Positions 42,817 to 53,100 of a stretch of DNA of 64,000 nucleotides are shown piece by piece (position 1 is the first letter of the stretch; every line of letters starts with the position of its first letter). The notes under the pieces are model-generated. The model was not told where the DNA came from, searched no databases, and worked only from the letters and a program-made list of their open reading frames with translations. The position numbers and the translations under genes are program-made. The DNA is from Rhynchopus sp. YZ270_cl-10 (Eukaryota > Euglenozoa > Diplonemea > Diplonemida > Diplonemidae), in the NCBI GenBank assembly GCA_964035575.1, contig OZ037886.1, forward strand, positions 1,116,001 to 1,180,000. Direction: 5' to 3'.

Positions 42817-43205
42817 AACTTATTTTTGAGCACTTTCTGTCCTCCCTTTTTACCTCATTTTTGCAGGCTTTTTTCTAAATCGGGTCCAAAATTTCCCAAA
42901 AACCGAAATCAATAGTAAAAAAAGTGCGCAACATACCTGCGCATTTTCCCCCAAAAAAAGTGCGTTCCCCCCCCCCCCCCCCCCCCTGAAAGTGCGTTTT
43001 GTCGCATTTCCGAGCCGATCCCGGCATGTGGTGGGGTCATTTTGGAAAAATGGACATTTTTTTGAGTAGTTGAATTTTCTCACTTTTTCCACAGTCTCAC
43101 CTATGTGTAGTGGGTGTGCGGTTGGGTGGGTGAATGTGGGTGGATTGCAAGAGACAAAATAGAGGATGGGGTGGTGGGTTGTCTTTGCCAAAAAAAAATT
43201 TTGGT

Positions 43206-43275
43206 CACTTTATCTCCCTCCTGCTCACTTTATCTCCCTCTGGGGAGATAAAGTGAGCAGGAGGGAGATAAAGTG
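43206..43275. repeat. Perfect palindrome with 33-bp arms
   Basis: 43206-43238 is the exact reverse complement of 43243-43275, with the 4-nt loop TCTG. Each arm itself contains CACTTTATCTCCC twice. A further inverted copy, GGGAGGGTATAAAGTG, follows at about 43316-43331, so the palindrome may be the inner part of a larger fold-back element. Confidence 0.7.
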
Positions 43276-43580
43276 GGTAAATTTTACACCCTATAGGGAA
43301 TAATTTTTGCGTAAGGGAGGGTATAAAGTGTACCCTGAGCAGGGCGCGCGCTAACTTTTCGGAAATTTCCCGAAAAAATGGATATCGGGTCCAAAAAAAT
43401 GTACCTACAGGAAGTATGTGAAAGGGGGCAGAAAAATCAGGGTCATGTTACATTTCCGAGAAAATCCCGGGCTGTGGTGGGGGATATACGGAAAAATGGA
43501 CAAAATTTTGGTGACTTAAATTTTCACAAATATGAACCCATACTCGTAAACGAGGGTCATTTTCAGGTCTTTCGGACAGC

Positions 43581-43698
43581 CAGTACACAGTACGCAGTAC
43601 ACAGTACACAGTACACAGTACACAGTACACAGTACACAGTACACAGTACACAGTACACAGTACACAGTACACAGTACACAGTACACAGTACACAGTAC
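43581..43698. repeat. TACACAG microsatellite
   Basis: About 16 tandem copies of the 7-bp unit TACACAG with one early variant. A shorter imperfect relative occurs at 53652-53712 and again at 61232-61292. Confidence 0.85.
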
Positions 43699-45635
43699 CC
43701 ATTACCGTGACTTCACCGGCCAACACCGGAAACTACCGGCAAACATGGTCAAAATCAGGTGGAATATACATAAGTACATCATGGGGGTAGGGAACAGGTA
43801 GCGCCGCAGGCGCACGGTACCCAACTTTTTCTTTTTTCTTTCCCCTTTTCTCTGCTTTCTTTTGATTGCGCGAGCCGATTGCTCTCCACGGTGGGGTCAT
43901 ATGTGTGTCCAAAAACTATCTGAAGTGCCCTTACTGTACAATTATGGGATTCTCTGATTTTCTTAAGGAAATCGTGTAATCAAAAAATTTTTGTACCGCG
44001 AAAAAACCTCGAAAAAACCGGGTGTGAGGGTGTGGATTTAGCGCGCGCCCTGACCCTGAGGGACAGGGCTATTTCTAAATATGGGGTCCGGGGGGTCCAA
44101 AATCCAATCCGGGACACAAATTTTTTGGCAGATTTATTTTGTGCCAAAAACGTCCTTATTTGCATTTTTGGGATTCACCCGCGCAGTGGTGGGGTCAATC
44201 TCGAAAATTGGACAATTTTTTGACCACTTAAATTTTTTGAAAATATGAGCCCGGTCACTAATACGTGGGGCCCATTTTCAGCCAAAAAATGCTGCTCAAA
44301 AAAATTTTACCCTGAAAATTTTTCAGCCCCAAAACATACCGCGATTGGCATTTCCGGAATCTGTCCGCGCTGTGGTGGGGTCAATTTGCCGAAATGGCCA
44401 AGTTCTTGGTTTTGGTCAAAATGAGTGTAAGGTAAAGGGGCCAAGGTAAATCCCACAACCCAGATTTTCTCCCCCAGATGCTGAAACATGAAAATGCGCG
44501 AAAACACCGGCATTTGCATTTCCAGATTCCGTCCGTTCTGTGGTGGGGTCAATTTGCAGAATTGGGCAAGTTCTTGGTTTTTGTTAAAATGAGTACGGTG
44601 CCAGTGTGATGTTAGTGTAGAGAACAAGTTTTCTAAGAAACCCCCTCATAGCGCCTCCGGCACGCGGCCTGGTGCGCCCTCTAGGATTTTTCAGAATACA
44701 CCAAAACCCCCGTTATTTGCACAATCTGGAAGAAAACTTTTCAACACAAAAAAAATCGGCAACTTTCTTCAAGCAGAAAGCCCATCCCCCCCCTCTCTGT
44801 AAGTACTGTAGTACGTGCAAATTTTTTGGCAGCCCTGTATATAAGCCCCGTGCAAATTTTTTGGCAACTTTCATTTTCCAAAAATCAGGGACAGGGACAG
44901 GTTTTTAGAAGTAGCCCTGCTGAGGGATACAAAAAAAAAAATTTTTTTTTTGACTTTTTCTGGGGGTCCCGGACCCCTGGGACCCCCAGGGTGTACGTGT
45001 CCCGTTGGTAACCTTGCCCCACTCTCCTTGGCTGGATACGATGATGTATCCGAGCCTCAGGATTGGGGGCGGTGACTCCTATCCTCTTGTTCCTCTTTGC
45101 TCTTTTTGCACCAGGCATTATTTTATTTTCAAGTTGTGATGTCTGTAGTGGTGATTGTGAATGTGGTGAAGGTGGGACTTGAAGGGGAAGGGAGGCAGCC
45201 CGCTGCAGGCGGAGGAAAAATAGAACTGTGTTATTTTTTTCTTCAAAAATGTTGTTTTTGGACAGTTTGAGGACAAGTGTAAAAGTGTGCGTGTTATCGC
45301 GAACAAAAACGTACGTGTTTTCTCCAGGTACCCAGTACCAGTACCCCCAATGACACAACGAAGTATCGCTTGAAAGTATCGTTCAATAACCTTGGGTGTG
45401 CAGGTGAAGTAGGACACACAAGGTATATCAAACGATAAATCAATCAGATAAACGTTACATCATTGGAAAATTGTTGGCACCGCCCCCCTGTCTTCGTATT
45501 TAGTACGTCGACAGGCCAAACAGCGTTGGGCTCAGAAGAAACGGTGCAAGACACTGGAGATCCACACTACAGGTCTCACACGACACTTGGGCGGGCTCGG
45601 AAAATAAAGCTTCACACTTATGGATAAAATTATGT

Positions 45636-45750
45636 CTTGGAGTAGAAAATAAGCGTTTTTTCCACCTCGTTGGTGTTTTCAACCCTCGTGACTTTAACTC
45701 GGGTTGAAAACACCAACTCGGTGAAAAAAACGACTTATTTTCACTCCAAT
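45636..45750. repeat. Palindromic fold-back element
   Basis: The inner arms GTTGGTGTTTTCAACCC (45669-45685) and its complement (45701-45717) are perfect with a 15-nt loop. The outer arms (TTGGAGT...AAAATAAG...CGTTTTTT) extend pairing to about 50 bp per side with a few mismatches. It encodes nothing and may be a MITE. Confidence 0.6.
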
Positions 45751-46162
45751 AAATAGCTATTTTTTGTAAAAAATTGTTGGAGTAGTGTAGTTGCCTCGGT
45801 TGTGTTGCCACAGTTGTGCAATCTCCACTGTCCAAAAAGTTTTTTTTTTTGTTGGGATTTCAAACGAACTCTAAAGGGTCTTTTTTACGCCACCCGATGT
45901 TTGTTGTGCGACTGTATTCGAATTTAGCACCCTTTTTCGTTCAAGAATGGCTGCTTCCTTGCACACTTTTATTTTGCTTTGGTTTTTTTCCCCTTCTTTT
46001 TTAGGTGGCGGACAATAGCAAAAGAGGCATCTTAGGTCATTTTCCCAATCCCCCCCTTTTTTTTTGTAATATTTGAAAGAACCCCTCTTTTTTGTAGATG
46101 AAAAACCAGAATCCCCAGGTAATTTGGTGAAGGGCAAGACGCAGTGATGGGACCGAGTGAAA

Positions 46163-46429
46163 ATGTGCAATGTGCAATGTGCAATGTGCAATGTGCAATG
46201 TGCAATGTGCAATGTGCAATGTGCAATGTGCAATGTGCAATGTGCAATGTGCAATGTGCAATGTGCAATGTGCAATGTGCAATGTGCAATGTGCAATGTG
46301 CAATGTGCAATGTGCAATGTGCAATGTGCAATGTGCAATGTGCAATGTGCAATGTGCAATGTGCAATGTGCAATGTGCAATGTGCAATGTGCAATGTGCA
46401 ATGTGCAATGTGCAATGTGCAATGTGCAT
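46163..46429. repeat. AATGTGC microsatellite
   Basis: About 38 uninterrupted copies of a 7-bp unit. Because 7 is not a multiple of 3, all frames cycle through the same heptapeptide, which creates spurious open frames on both strands. Confidence 0.9.
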
Positions 46430-46802
46430 TGAGTTTCCACACCTCCCCTGACCCTCTCCAAAGCGACAGCCATTTGTGGAACGAAGAAAAAAGGTGTACG
46501 TGCCCTTCCCTTAGTGGTGTCTAGTGTTGTGTTAATTGCTCATCATAATACATTACAGTATTCGTAAAAATTATCGATTGTACTAATGATCGATCTTTTC
46601 AGGATTTTTTTTTCCTCTGGAATATCGATCTTTTTTTTACGGACATTTTTAACGAAAACGGTAATCCGCATTTGCAATACAGCTGTAGTGTGATGTGTAT
46701 TCCCACTATACCTCCTGTGCATGCCCTTCTTTTTTTTTTGAGTAGTTTTCTTGGAGAGAGTGTATGGTGTGGGGAACCCCCCTCGTTTTTTTTTTTTTGT
46801 CC

Positions 46803-46840
46803 GTGGGTCAGTCGGAGGTGCCTGCATCAACAACTACAGT
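46803..46840 (+). repeat. H2-like element without its 5' stem arm
   Basis: GTGGGTCAGTCGGAGGTGCC, then TGCATCAACAACTACAG and a T run. The nearest relative is the copy at 51230; both begin GTGGGTCAGTCGGAGGTG. Confidence 0.45.
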
Positions 46841-47374
46841 TTTTTTTTAGTTTTTTTTTGCAGCTGCTTTCTCTGAATGGAAAGTGGATATGAAATTAAT
46901 TTAGAAAGATGTGCACAACATGAGTCACATTCATCTTTTCACATAACCCTACAGTTACCAAGAAATACAACATGCATCTTAAAGTAATGTGACAACCCTC
47001 CAGTTTTAATAGGCTGTATCTGTCTGAGCATTTTTTTTCTTTTTACCCTTTCACAAAAACATCGCTTGTATTTTTGGATGTAATGTCTGCGGTAAAAATG
47101 GTACGCCGAAACACACACTTCAGTCATCCCCCCTTTCCCTGGATTCGAACCATGAAAACCATGAAAAAATACCCCCCCAACAAGCAATAGAAAGAGAAAA
47201 AAGCGATTTATAAGAAACACAGCAAAGTGTTGTATGCAATAATCCTTCCCCCACCTGACCACTTTCCTTTTTTCTCTCTCTTTTTCTCTTTTTTTTCTCT
47301 CCCCCTCCCCACCGAAGTCATATATGTCAGAAACACACACCCCAATATTACACAAAAGGGGGGTGGTGACAAAA

Positions 47375-49006
47375 ATGATCGGGCGAATGGACGGCAAGCA
47401 TTTGTTGATAACAATTGTTATCACCTCGATGTGTTGTTATATTATGTGGGGGGATACGGCGCCGAAGGCTGTAGCATCGCCAGGGACAGACCGGCTTGCA
47501 CAGGAGCTTGCGGAGTTGAAAAGCAGGGTGCGCGAGACGCACGTTAAAAACAGTGAGTTCCCGAAGGTCGCGAGCCTGCCGGCGTCTCGCAAGAAGCGTA
47601 TTTTGGTGACTGGGGGGGCAGGGTTTGTGGGGTCGAACCTAGTGGACAAATTGATGCGTGAAGGACACCATGTTATCGTGATGGACAACTTTTTTACAGG
47701 CAGAATGGAGAACATCGAGGAGTGGATGGGGCACCCCGACTTCTCTCTCGTTGAGCACGACGTTGTGGACAAGACGAACTTCAACGTGGACCAGATCTAC
47801 CACATGGCATCGCCGGCGTCGCCCCCGCACTATATGTACGACCCGATGAAGACGATCCGCACCAACACCGAGGGCACCATGAACATGCTTGAGATCGCCC
47901 GTCTCACCGGAGCACGCATGCTCTTTACGTCTACCTCAGAGGTGTACGGCGACCCGAAGGTGCACCCCCAGCCAGAGACCTACTGGGGCAATGTGAACCC
48001 GATCGGGCCACGTGCCTGCTATGATGAGGCAAAGCGTCTAGGGGAGACCATGATGTACGCATACGCCACGCAGTACAACGTCGATGTGCGTGTCGTGCGC
48101 ATCTTCAACACATTCGGCCCCCGCATGCACCCCAACGATGGGCGTGTTGTCAGCAACTTCATCATCAACGCCATCCAAGGCAAGCCGCTCACCATCTACG
48201 GATCAGGCAAGCAGACGCGCTCCTTCCAGTTCGTCGACGACCTCGTCAACGGCATACACGCTGTCATGAACGGGAACGAGAAGACCCCTGTCAACATCGG
48301 AAACCCGGATGAGTACACAGTGTCGGACTTCGCTGTGCTGATCAAGGTAACGTTTTTCGGCCTTTATTCTTTTTTCACGCTTTCCTCGATTTGTTTACCT
48401 TCCGGGTTTGGGTATCTGAGGAAGCGTTCCAACTTTTCTATCTCCATTATAGATTACTTCCATTTTTTTTTCTATTACGCGATAAACGAAAAATTTTCTT
48501 GTCTTTCGTTTATGTTTTATGCTTCACTGTCATATCGTGAAGTCGTTTTCTATTTTTTACCATTTGTACACTAATAGTACACAAACACACGCAGGGTGTG
48601 TACAGGTCACAACACGACTACGTTGATAAACAAAACACCACACAGGAACTCACCGGCACCAAGAGCGAGATTGTCTACAAAGCAGCGTCCAAGGACGACC
48701 CCACGCAGCGCAAGCCCGACATCACTAAGGCCACAACCAAGCTGGGCTGGTCTCCACAGGTCAAAGTGCGGGAGGTATGTCACCTACCTTCAGGCCACCC
48801 CCCTACAGTTCTTTTCAATCCCCATCTATTTTTCAATGTTCAAACAGGGTCTCATCCGCACGATTGCATACTTCAAGAACCAGCTTGAGAGAAACGGAGG
48901 CAGCATCGAGACCATAGGACAGGAGCCAAAGAAGCCGGGCTACCTCAAGGCAGCAGGAGCAGCCTCGGCTGAGGAGCAACCCGCGAACGCCGACCCAAAA
49001 GCTTAG
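47375..49006 (+). CDS. UXS: UDP-glucuronic acid decarboxylase (UDP-xylose synthase), membrane-anchored
   Basis: Proposed exons are 47375-48346, 48646-48774 and 48848-49006, giving 419 aa. The enzyme converts UDP-glucuronate to UDP-xylose with bound NAD. After the start codon chosen here (AAAAATGA context) come a few polar residues and a hydrophobic segment (HLLITIVITSMCCYIMW), i.e. a type II anchor as in Golgi UXS1. The Rossmann motif TGGAGFVG, the STSEVYGDP segment and the YDEAK catalytic Tyr/Lys pair are all present. The exon joins restore the conserved C-terminal half: VLIK|ELTGTKSEIVYK, then RKPDITKATTKLGW, then VRE|GLIRTIAYF. Intron 1 (299 bp) is much longer than intron 2 (73 bp), and its donor is GTAACG rather than GTATG; a second acceptor near 48595 would add residues that the family lacks. 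An upstream in-frame ATG at 47324 is less likely. Confidence 0.93.
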
Positions 49007-50714
49007 AAAAATGGGTCTGGTGGCTTCTGAACGTTGTACATACATTTCCTTTTTTTCTTTTTCATTTTTTTTTTGTGTCGCAGGCACTATCTTTAAGGGG
49101 AAGGGAAGAAGTCTTCAAATTGGGCTCTTCCTGGGGTTTTTTTGGTAAGCGGGGAAGGGTGGTGGTGGTGGGTGGTGGGTGGGGTTTTTATAATGTCTTT
49201 AACCATAAGGAAACACAACGTTTCCAACTTTTGCTTTGTATTTTGTAGGGGGTTTTTTGTGACCTTTGCTTTGTAATGTGCATGAGAGGTACATTCACTC
49301 TTTCAAGTTTTTTTTTGTGGAAAATCCGGTGCGCTTTTTCAAAAAGCCCCCCAAAAAAATGAGTCCACGGAAGAAGAGAAAAACTGGTGGAGTCTAATAC
49401 AGCCAAGTGTTCAGAATAACAGAAAAAAGGAAGGGGGCACGTGGTATACCCTTTAATGATTACTGTTTGCTTAAGTGGTAAGTACACGACTTTGTTTTTG
49501 TGCACTCAAAGCGAGCAAGGGCAAATGCTGTTTCTGTCAAAACAGAGAAGAGCGAGACCCCCATACACAGGCATTTTTTGTGTTGAAGTGACTACTCACA
49601 GTCAACTCTGCAAAAAAAAATCCCCTTTGGGTAACCGTGCAGTCCTCTGGTGTCCCCCCCTGCCGAGATGTTCACCTTTTTCCAGCCTCTCTTTCGGTGC
49701 GCACACCATGGGGCACATGCTCTCAAATTTTCTCTGAATCCCCGCACCCCTTTTCGACAAAAATAGCTTTGCCTACAGCTTCATTAATGCTGTCTATGTC
49801 TTGGCGTTAAGTACGACTTATTTCTTTAGGTACACTGTCACGAGAGGGCTTTGTATTTCAAGTCAGCTTTCTTTATACTGGAGTTCACTTCTTCCTTTTT
49901 TCTCTGTCACCTCATGAAATGAAGGAGGAAATAGAAACAAAGCACTTTGAACACACCTTGCGGTTCTGGGGACGAACCGCGCTGCAGAGACCACTCCTCA
50001 CCAAACAGGTCGAGGTGTACCACAACCTCTCCCATGGGTTTTATCGTGTGGTGTGTGTTTAGTTTCTATTTTCCAAATAAATGAAATGGCTATGAAGGCG
50101 ATAAGCATAATATTATGAGAGACTTCACGTCAGCTGGGGATGCGACCAATGAAGGGAAAAAATGGGGGGGTTTTTTTTTTGTTGTAGAAATGTTCGAGAA
50201 TGAAGGTGTTGTGTGCTTTTCCTAACTGTTCTTTTGTCTCTGAGGCCTTGCTTTGATATAATCCCTTTCCTTTAAGCTATTCTCTGCCCAACGCAGAGTG
50301 GGGGTTTTGCGTGTATTCACGGTGGTTGTGTGGGTGGGTGGGTGGGGTCAACAGGGTAACACAGCCTCTAAAATACAGTAAGAAACCGCCAGACATCTCT
50401 CCCCCCCTTTTTGTATTTCAAGTCAATCCACAATTTATTTTGGGGATGGTGGCACAGGGTTCCGAATTTCCCCTGGTGCGGTCGTTTGACGCCGAGTTTT
50501 GAAGATCAAAAAAAGAAACGTCACTATGAACGCTTGCCACAAAGTGCCTGACGCCGCTGTGTCTTCGCATTTCCTTCGTATTTCATCAAATAATGGAGCC
50601 ATACGCGGACCCCCCAACCCCCGAACACCACATCACCACTCATTCTACCCTCAGTATTTCCACACCCCTCCCTCCCTCCCTCTTTCTTTCGTATTAAACC
50701 CCTTACTCTACATC
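49007..50714. other. Intergenic region after the decarboxylase gene
   Basis: No convincing gene. It holds an H2-like fragment (49387-49412, GTGGAGTCTAATACAGCCAA), an H3 copy at 49829-49865, an H3 fragment near 50408, G/T-rich stretches, and a C/T-rich leader (about 50660-50712) before the next start. Confidence 0.5.
49829..49865 (+). repeat. Dispersed element H3
   Basis: GGTACACTGTCACGAGAGGG, then CTTTGTATTTCAAGTCA; it differs from the copy at 42779 by a 2-nt indel. Confidence 0.5.
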
Positions 50715-50942
50715 ATGTCTGTTGTGAATACTCTCTCCGCACCCGAACGTAACGAGGCTTCCAGAGAAGTAATGACCCTTGCCCGTGCCGCTGCAGCGGG
50801 TGACCTCGAGGCGCTCCGCCTCAGCCTCGACCAACCAGGTGCCGATGTGAACGGTGTGGTCCCAACCTTCGCCACGCTGCCCCCATCGCCAACAATGCCG
50901 TCAACCAACGTACCCAAGCGGAGGGTAAAGCTGAGCCAATGA
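50715..50942 (+). pseudogene. Short ankyrin-like gene remnant
   Basis: The ATG at 50715 follows a C/T-rich leader like those of real genes, and the frame gives only 75 aa. Residues about 24-48 (ARAAAAGDLEALRLSLDQPG, then ADVNGV) have the form of an ankyrin repeat start. The pattern is then lost, but shifting frame at about 50862 gives RHAAPIANNAVNQRTQAEGK before a stop at 50972, which looks more like the next ankyrin repeat. This suggests a host ankyrin gene broken by a frameshift and truncated. A short functional protein cannot be excluded. Confidence 0.4.
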
Positions 50943-51229
50943 CAAATGAGAGGCGCGACACGTGTCTGTAACGTTGTTAGTGATCTGCGCAGTCTTCCTT
51001 CATGTATTCCTGGTACGCCAACATGAGCCAGACTGTCGCCCACAAAACAACTTTATCGATATAGTGGAGCCCTTTTGTTTGAGAACACAGATGACCGTCG
51101 GTACGATTAAAAAAAAAAATGTGTGAACGGTAAAAGTAGATTCTGGTTTCGAAAAGAGGGAAAATAAGGGAGAGGTCCTCAGGACGTTTTGGCAGGGTAC
51201 TGCTTTCGTCAAGATGGCTGGCATCGTAC

Positions 51230-51325
51230 GTGGGTCAGTCGGAGGTGCTTGCATCAACTGCTATTGTTTTTTTTTAAAGGCAACTAAGCACGAGAGGCTT
51301 AGGTTCATCTTATAAACTTTTTTTA
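51230..51325 (+). repeat. Adjacent H2-like and H1 elements
   Basis: H2-like GTGGGTCAGTCGGAGGTGCT, then TGCATCAACTGC (51230-51266), a T run, then H1 (51277-51325) with a perfect CTAAGC/GCTTAG stem and the TTCATCTTATAAAC tail. This is the closest pairing of the two families in the window. Confidence 0.55.
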
Positions 51326-51826
51326 TATTTTCCGTGGAAATACAAATTGTTAGTTTCTATTTTCTTTTATCTTTTTTTATCTTCTTTTGTACTGTTCCAT
51401 CCGCAGCTGGAATCTCATGTGAAGTTCTTCTCATCGGGAGTTCTTCTCTTGATCATTCCACGGTGGAGGATAGTTACCCCCTCCCTTAGGCATTCATCCA
51501 CGACAACCTTGTAGGTGGCATGCAGGGTCCATGCGTATCATGTCCTGTGACATGCTTTTGTGAGTTTGTTAAGGAAATCCCCACCAACATTCATGACAAA
51601 AGCATCGTCACATTATATGATATGACCGGTTCCCCACCAAAAATTTGCCAATACCCCCGGATACCCCAAATCCCTGTTTTCCCCCTTTTTTTTGAGACAT
51701 TTTTATTGATTGTTTGGTGTGATTTTCCTAAAAATTAGGTGTAAATTGGGTCTTTCTAGGGTATACACCCTAGCCCTATACAGCCACGCCAATTGTTTTT
51801 ATGTTTTTTTTTGTTGAAAAGTTGGT

Positions 51827-51903
51827 GCACGACGACCTCAGCAATGACATGTGAAATGACATGTGGTACACTATGACATGTCACGCTGACCTGAGGCGTC
51901 GTG
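51827..51903. repeat. Inverted repeat with TGACATGT motifs
   Basis: GCACGACGACCTCAGC (51827-51842) pairs imperfectly with GCTGACCTGAGGCGTCGTG (51885-51903). The interior repeats ATGACATG-like octamers. Confidence 0.4.
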
Positions 51904-52300
51904 TGACAGAAAAAACGGTCTCACCCCCCGCCCCCCTCAAATAAAAAATGTTGGCGCTACAATTGTAGCGAAATAAAAACAAAGCAAAGAGACAGAACGG
52001 CACAGCTGCAGGTAGTAATACCGGTGGTGCAGCGACACACCTACATCGTGGGTGAGCTGTGGTCGATGATTGATGCAAAAAAAACACAAAGCAGCTTGGG
52101 TGCAATGTCGCCTGGGTGATCTAATGAAAAAAAGCGAGGTTGACAGAGAAAAAAAAGTGCATTTAATTTTTCCCCCAAAAAACTCAATGAAGGGGGGGAA
52201 AAATGAACCCAAAGGGATCCTAACCTCTTTTGGGTAAACTGTAAGTGTAGTAGAAGTCGCCCCATGTTGGGAGTGCACAAAGCAAAAAAAAATATAAAAA

Positions 52301-52340
52301 GTGGAGTTCATCCTCGGGTGTCTACACTAATACAACCAAG
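52301..52340 (+). repeat. Dispersed hairpin element H2
   Basis: GTGGAGTTCATCCTCGGGTG, then TCTACACTAATACAACC. The breakpoint of the downstream duplication (52313) falls inside it, so the second copy at 59964 keeps only its 3' part. Confidence 0.55.
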
Positions 52341-52615
52341 TTTTCAAAAAAAACAAAACAAACAAACTAAAAAACAAAAAAAAAAACGGGAGGGGGAAAA
52401 CACGCAAAAAAACATTCATATATTGCATGACGTAGATGCACTTTACATAACATGAACGGAATTGTGCGCCACAGTTGCATTTTTGGTGCACGTGGCACAC
52501 ATAACACCAAGTTATGTGAACTGCGCTTTCGGGATGCAATCCGTCTCAAGCCTTAAGCCTTAAGCCACACTATGTCATGAATGCCATGAAGAAGATAAAA
52601 AAAACGCAAATATAT

Positions 52616-52655
52616 AGTGGAGCACACTCTAGGGTGGCTACACTAATACAACCAA
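52616..52655 (+). repeat. Dispersed hairpin element H2
   Basis: GTGGAGCACACTCTAGGGTG, then GCTACACTAATACAACC; it sits 315 bp after the copy at 52301 and is duplicated at 60265-60304. Confidence 0.5.
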
Positions 52656-52826
52656 GTTTTCAAAAAAAAAAAAAACGCAAATTGTCAAGAGAACTTGAGA
52701 CGGGCAAAAAGAGATCGTTGATTTTTTTTTTTTTTTTTGGGAGCACCATTTTTTTTTATCCCCCCACTACAAACCCCCTTTTTAGACGCATTGCAATTAC
52801 TCTGCGTTGCTGTAAGATAACGCTTG

Positions 52827-53003
52827 ATTTTCTTTTCTTTTCTTTTCTTTTCTTTTCTTTTCTTTTCTTTTCTTTTCTTTTCTTTTCTTTTCTTTTCTTT
52901 TCTTTTCTTTTCTTTTCTTTTCTTTTCTTTTCTTTTCTTTTCTTTTCTTTTCTTTTCTTTTCTTTTCTTTTCTTTTCTTTTCTTTTCTTTTCTTTTCTTT
53001 TCT
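52827..53003. repeat. TTTTC microsatellite
   Basis: About 35 uninterrupted copies of a 5-bp unit. Confidence 0.9.
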
Positions 53004-53051
53004 TCTCCCTTCATGGCACTAGTGTTTTCGTGACAACAATTGTGACCAAAG

Positions 53052-53100
53052 AATGACTAAACACGCGAGGCTTAGGTTCATCGGATACACTTATATTTTC
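53052..53100 (+). repeat. Dispersed hairpin element H1 (diverged)
   Basis: AATGACTAAACACGCGAGGC, then TTAGGTTCATCGGATACAC. The tail departs from the TTATAAAC form. Duplicated at 60632-60680. Confidence 0.45.

Larger units (their letters stand above)
42860..44620 (+). repeat. Degenerate satellite-like repeat family, six units
   Basis: A core GTGGTGGGGTCAAT (or close variants), preceded by a CATTTCCGRG/CCCG-like stretch and followed by GAAAATGGACAA and AAATTTT...ATGAG, recurs near 43028, 43473, 43889, 44182, 44369 and 44540. The last two are about 170 bp apart; earlier ones are further apart and interrupted by other repeats. This looks like an old, decayed tandem family. Confidence 0.5.
42182..47374. 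other. Gene-free repeat-rich region
   Basis: About 5.2 kb without a supportable gene. It contains one inverted H2 copy, one H3 copy, a degenerate satellite-like family (42860-44620), a perfect 33-bp palindrome, two 7-bp microsatellites, a second palindromic element (45636-45750), an H2-like copy at 46803 and finally the C/T-rich leader of the decarboxylase gene (about 47235-47315). Confidence 0.6.
50943..52312. other. Intergenic region before the mobile-element locus
   Basis: No gene is visible. It holds an adjoining H2-H1 pair (51230-51325) and an inverted repeat with four TGACATGT-like motifs (51827-51903). The H2 copy at 52301-52340 straddles the start of the duplicated segment. Confidence 0.5.

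Noticed and set aside
43581-46429. Possible CRISPR-like arrays
   Set aside because: The units are 7-bp contiguous microsatellites without spacers, and the genome is eukaryotic.
45871-46529. Open frames coding for heptapeptide repeats on both strands
   Set aside because: They arise from the 7-bp AATGTGC array; all frames are open by construction.
47130-47160. tRNA-like T-arm on the minus strand (GGTTCGAATCC)
   Set aside because: Only four of five T-stem pairs form and no acceptor, D or anticodon arm can be folded from the flanking T-rich sequence.
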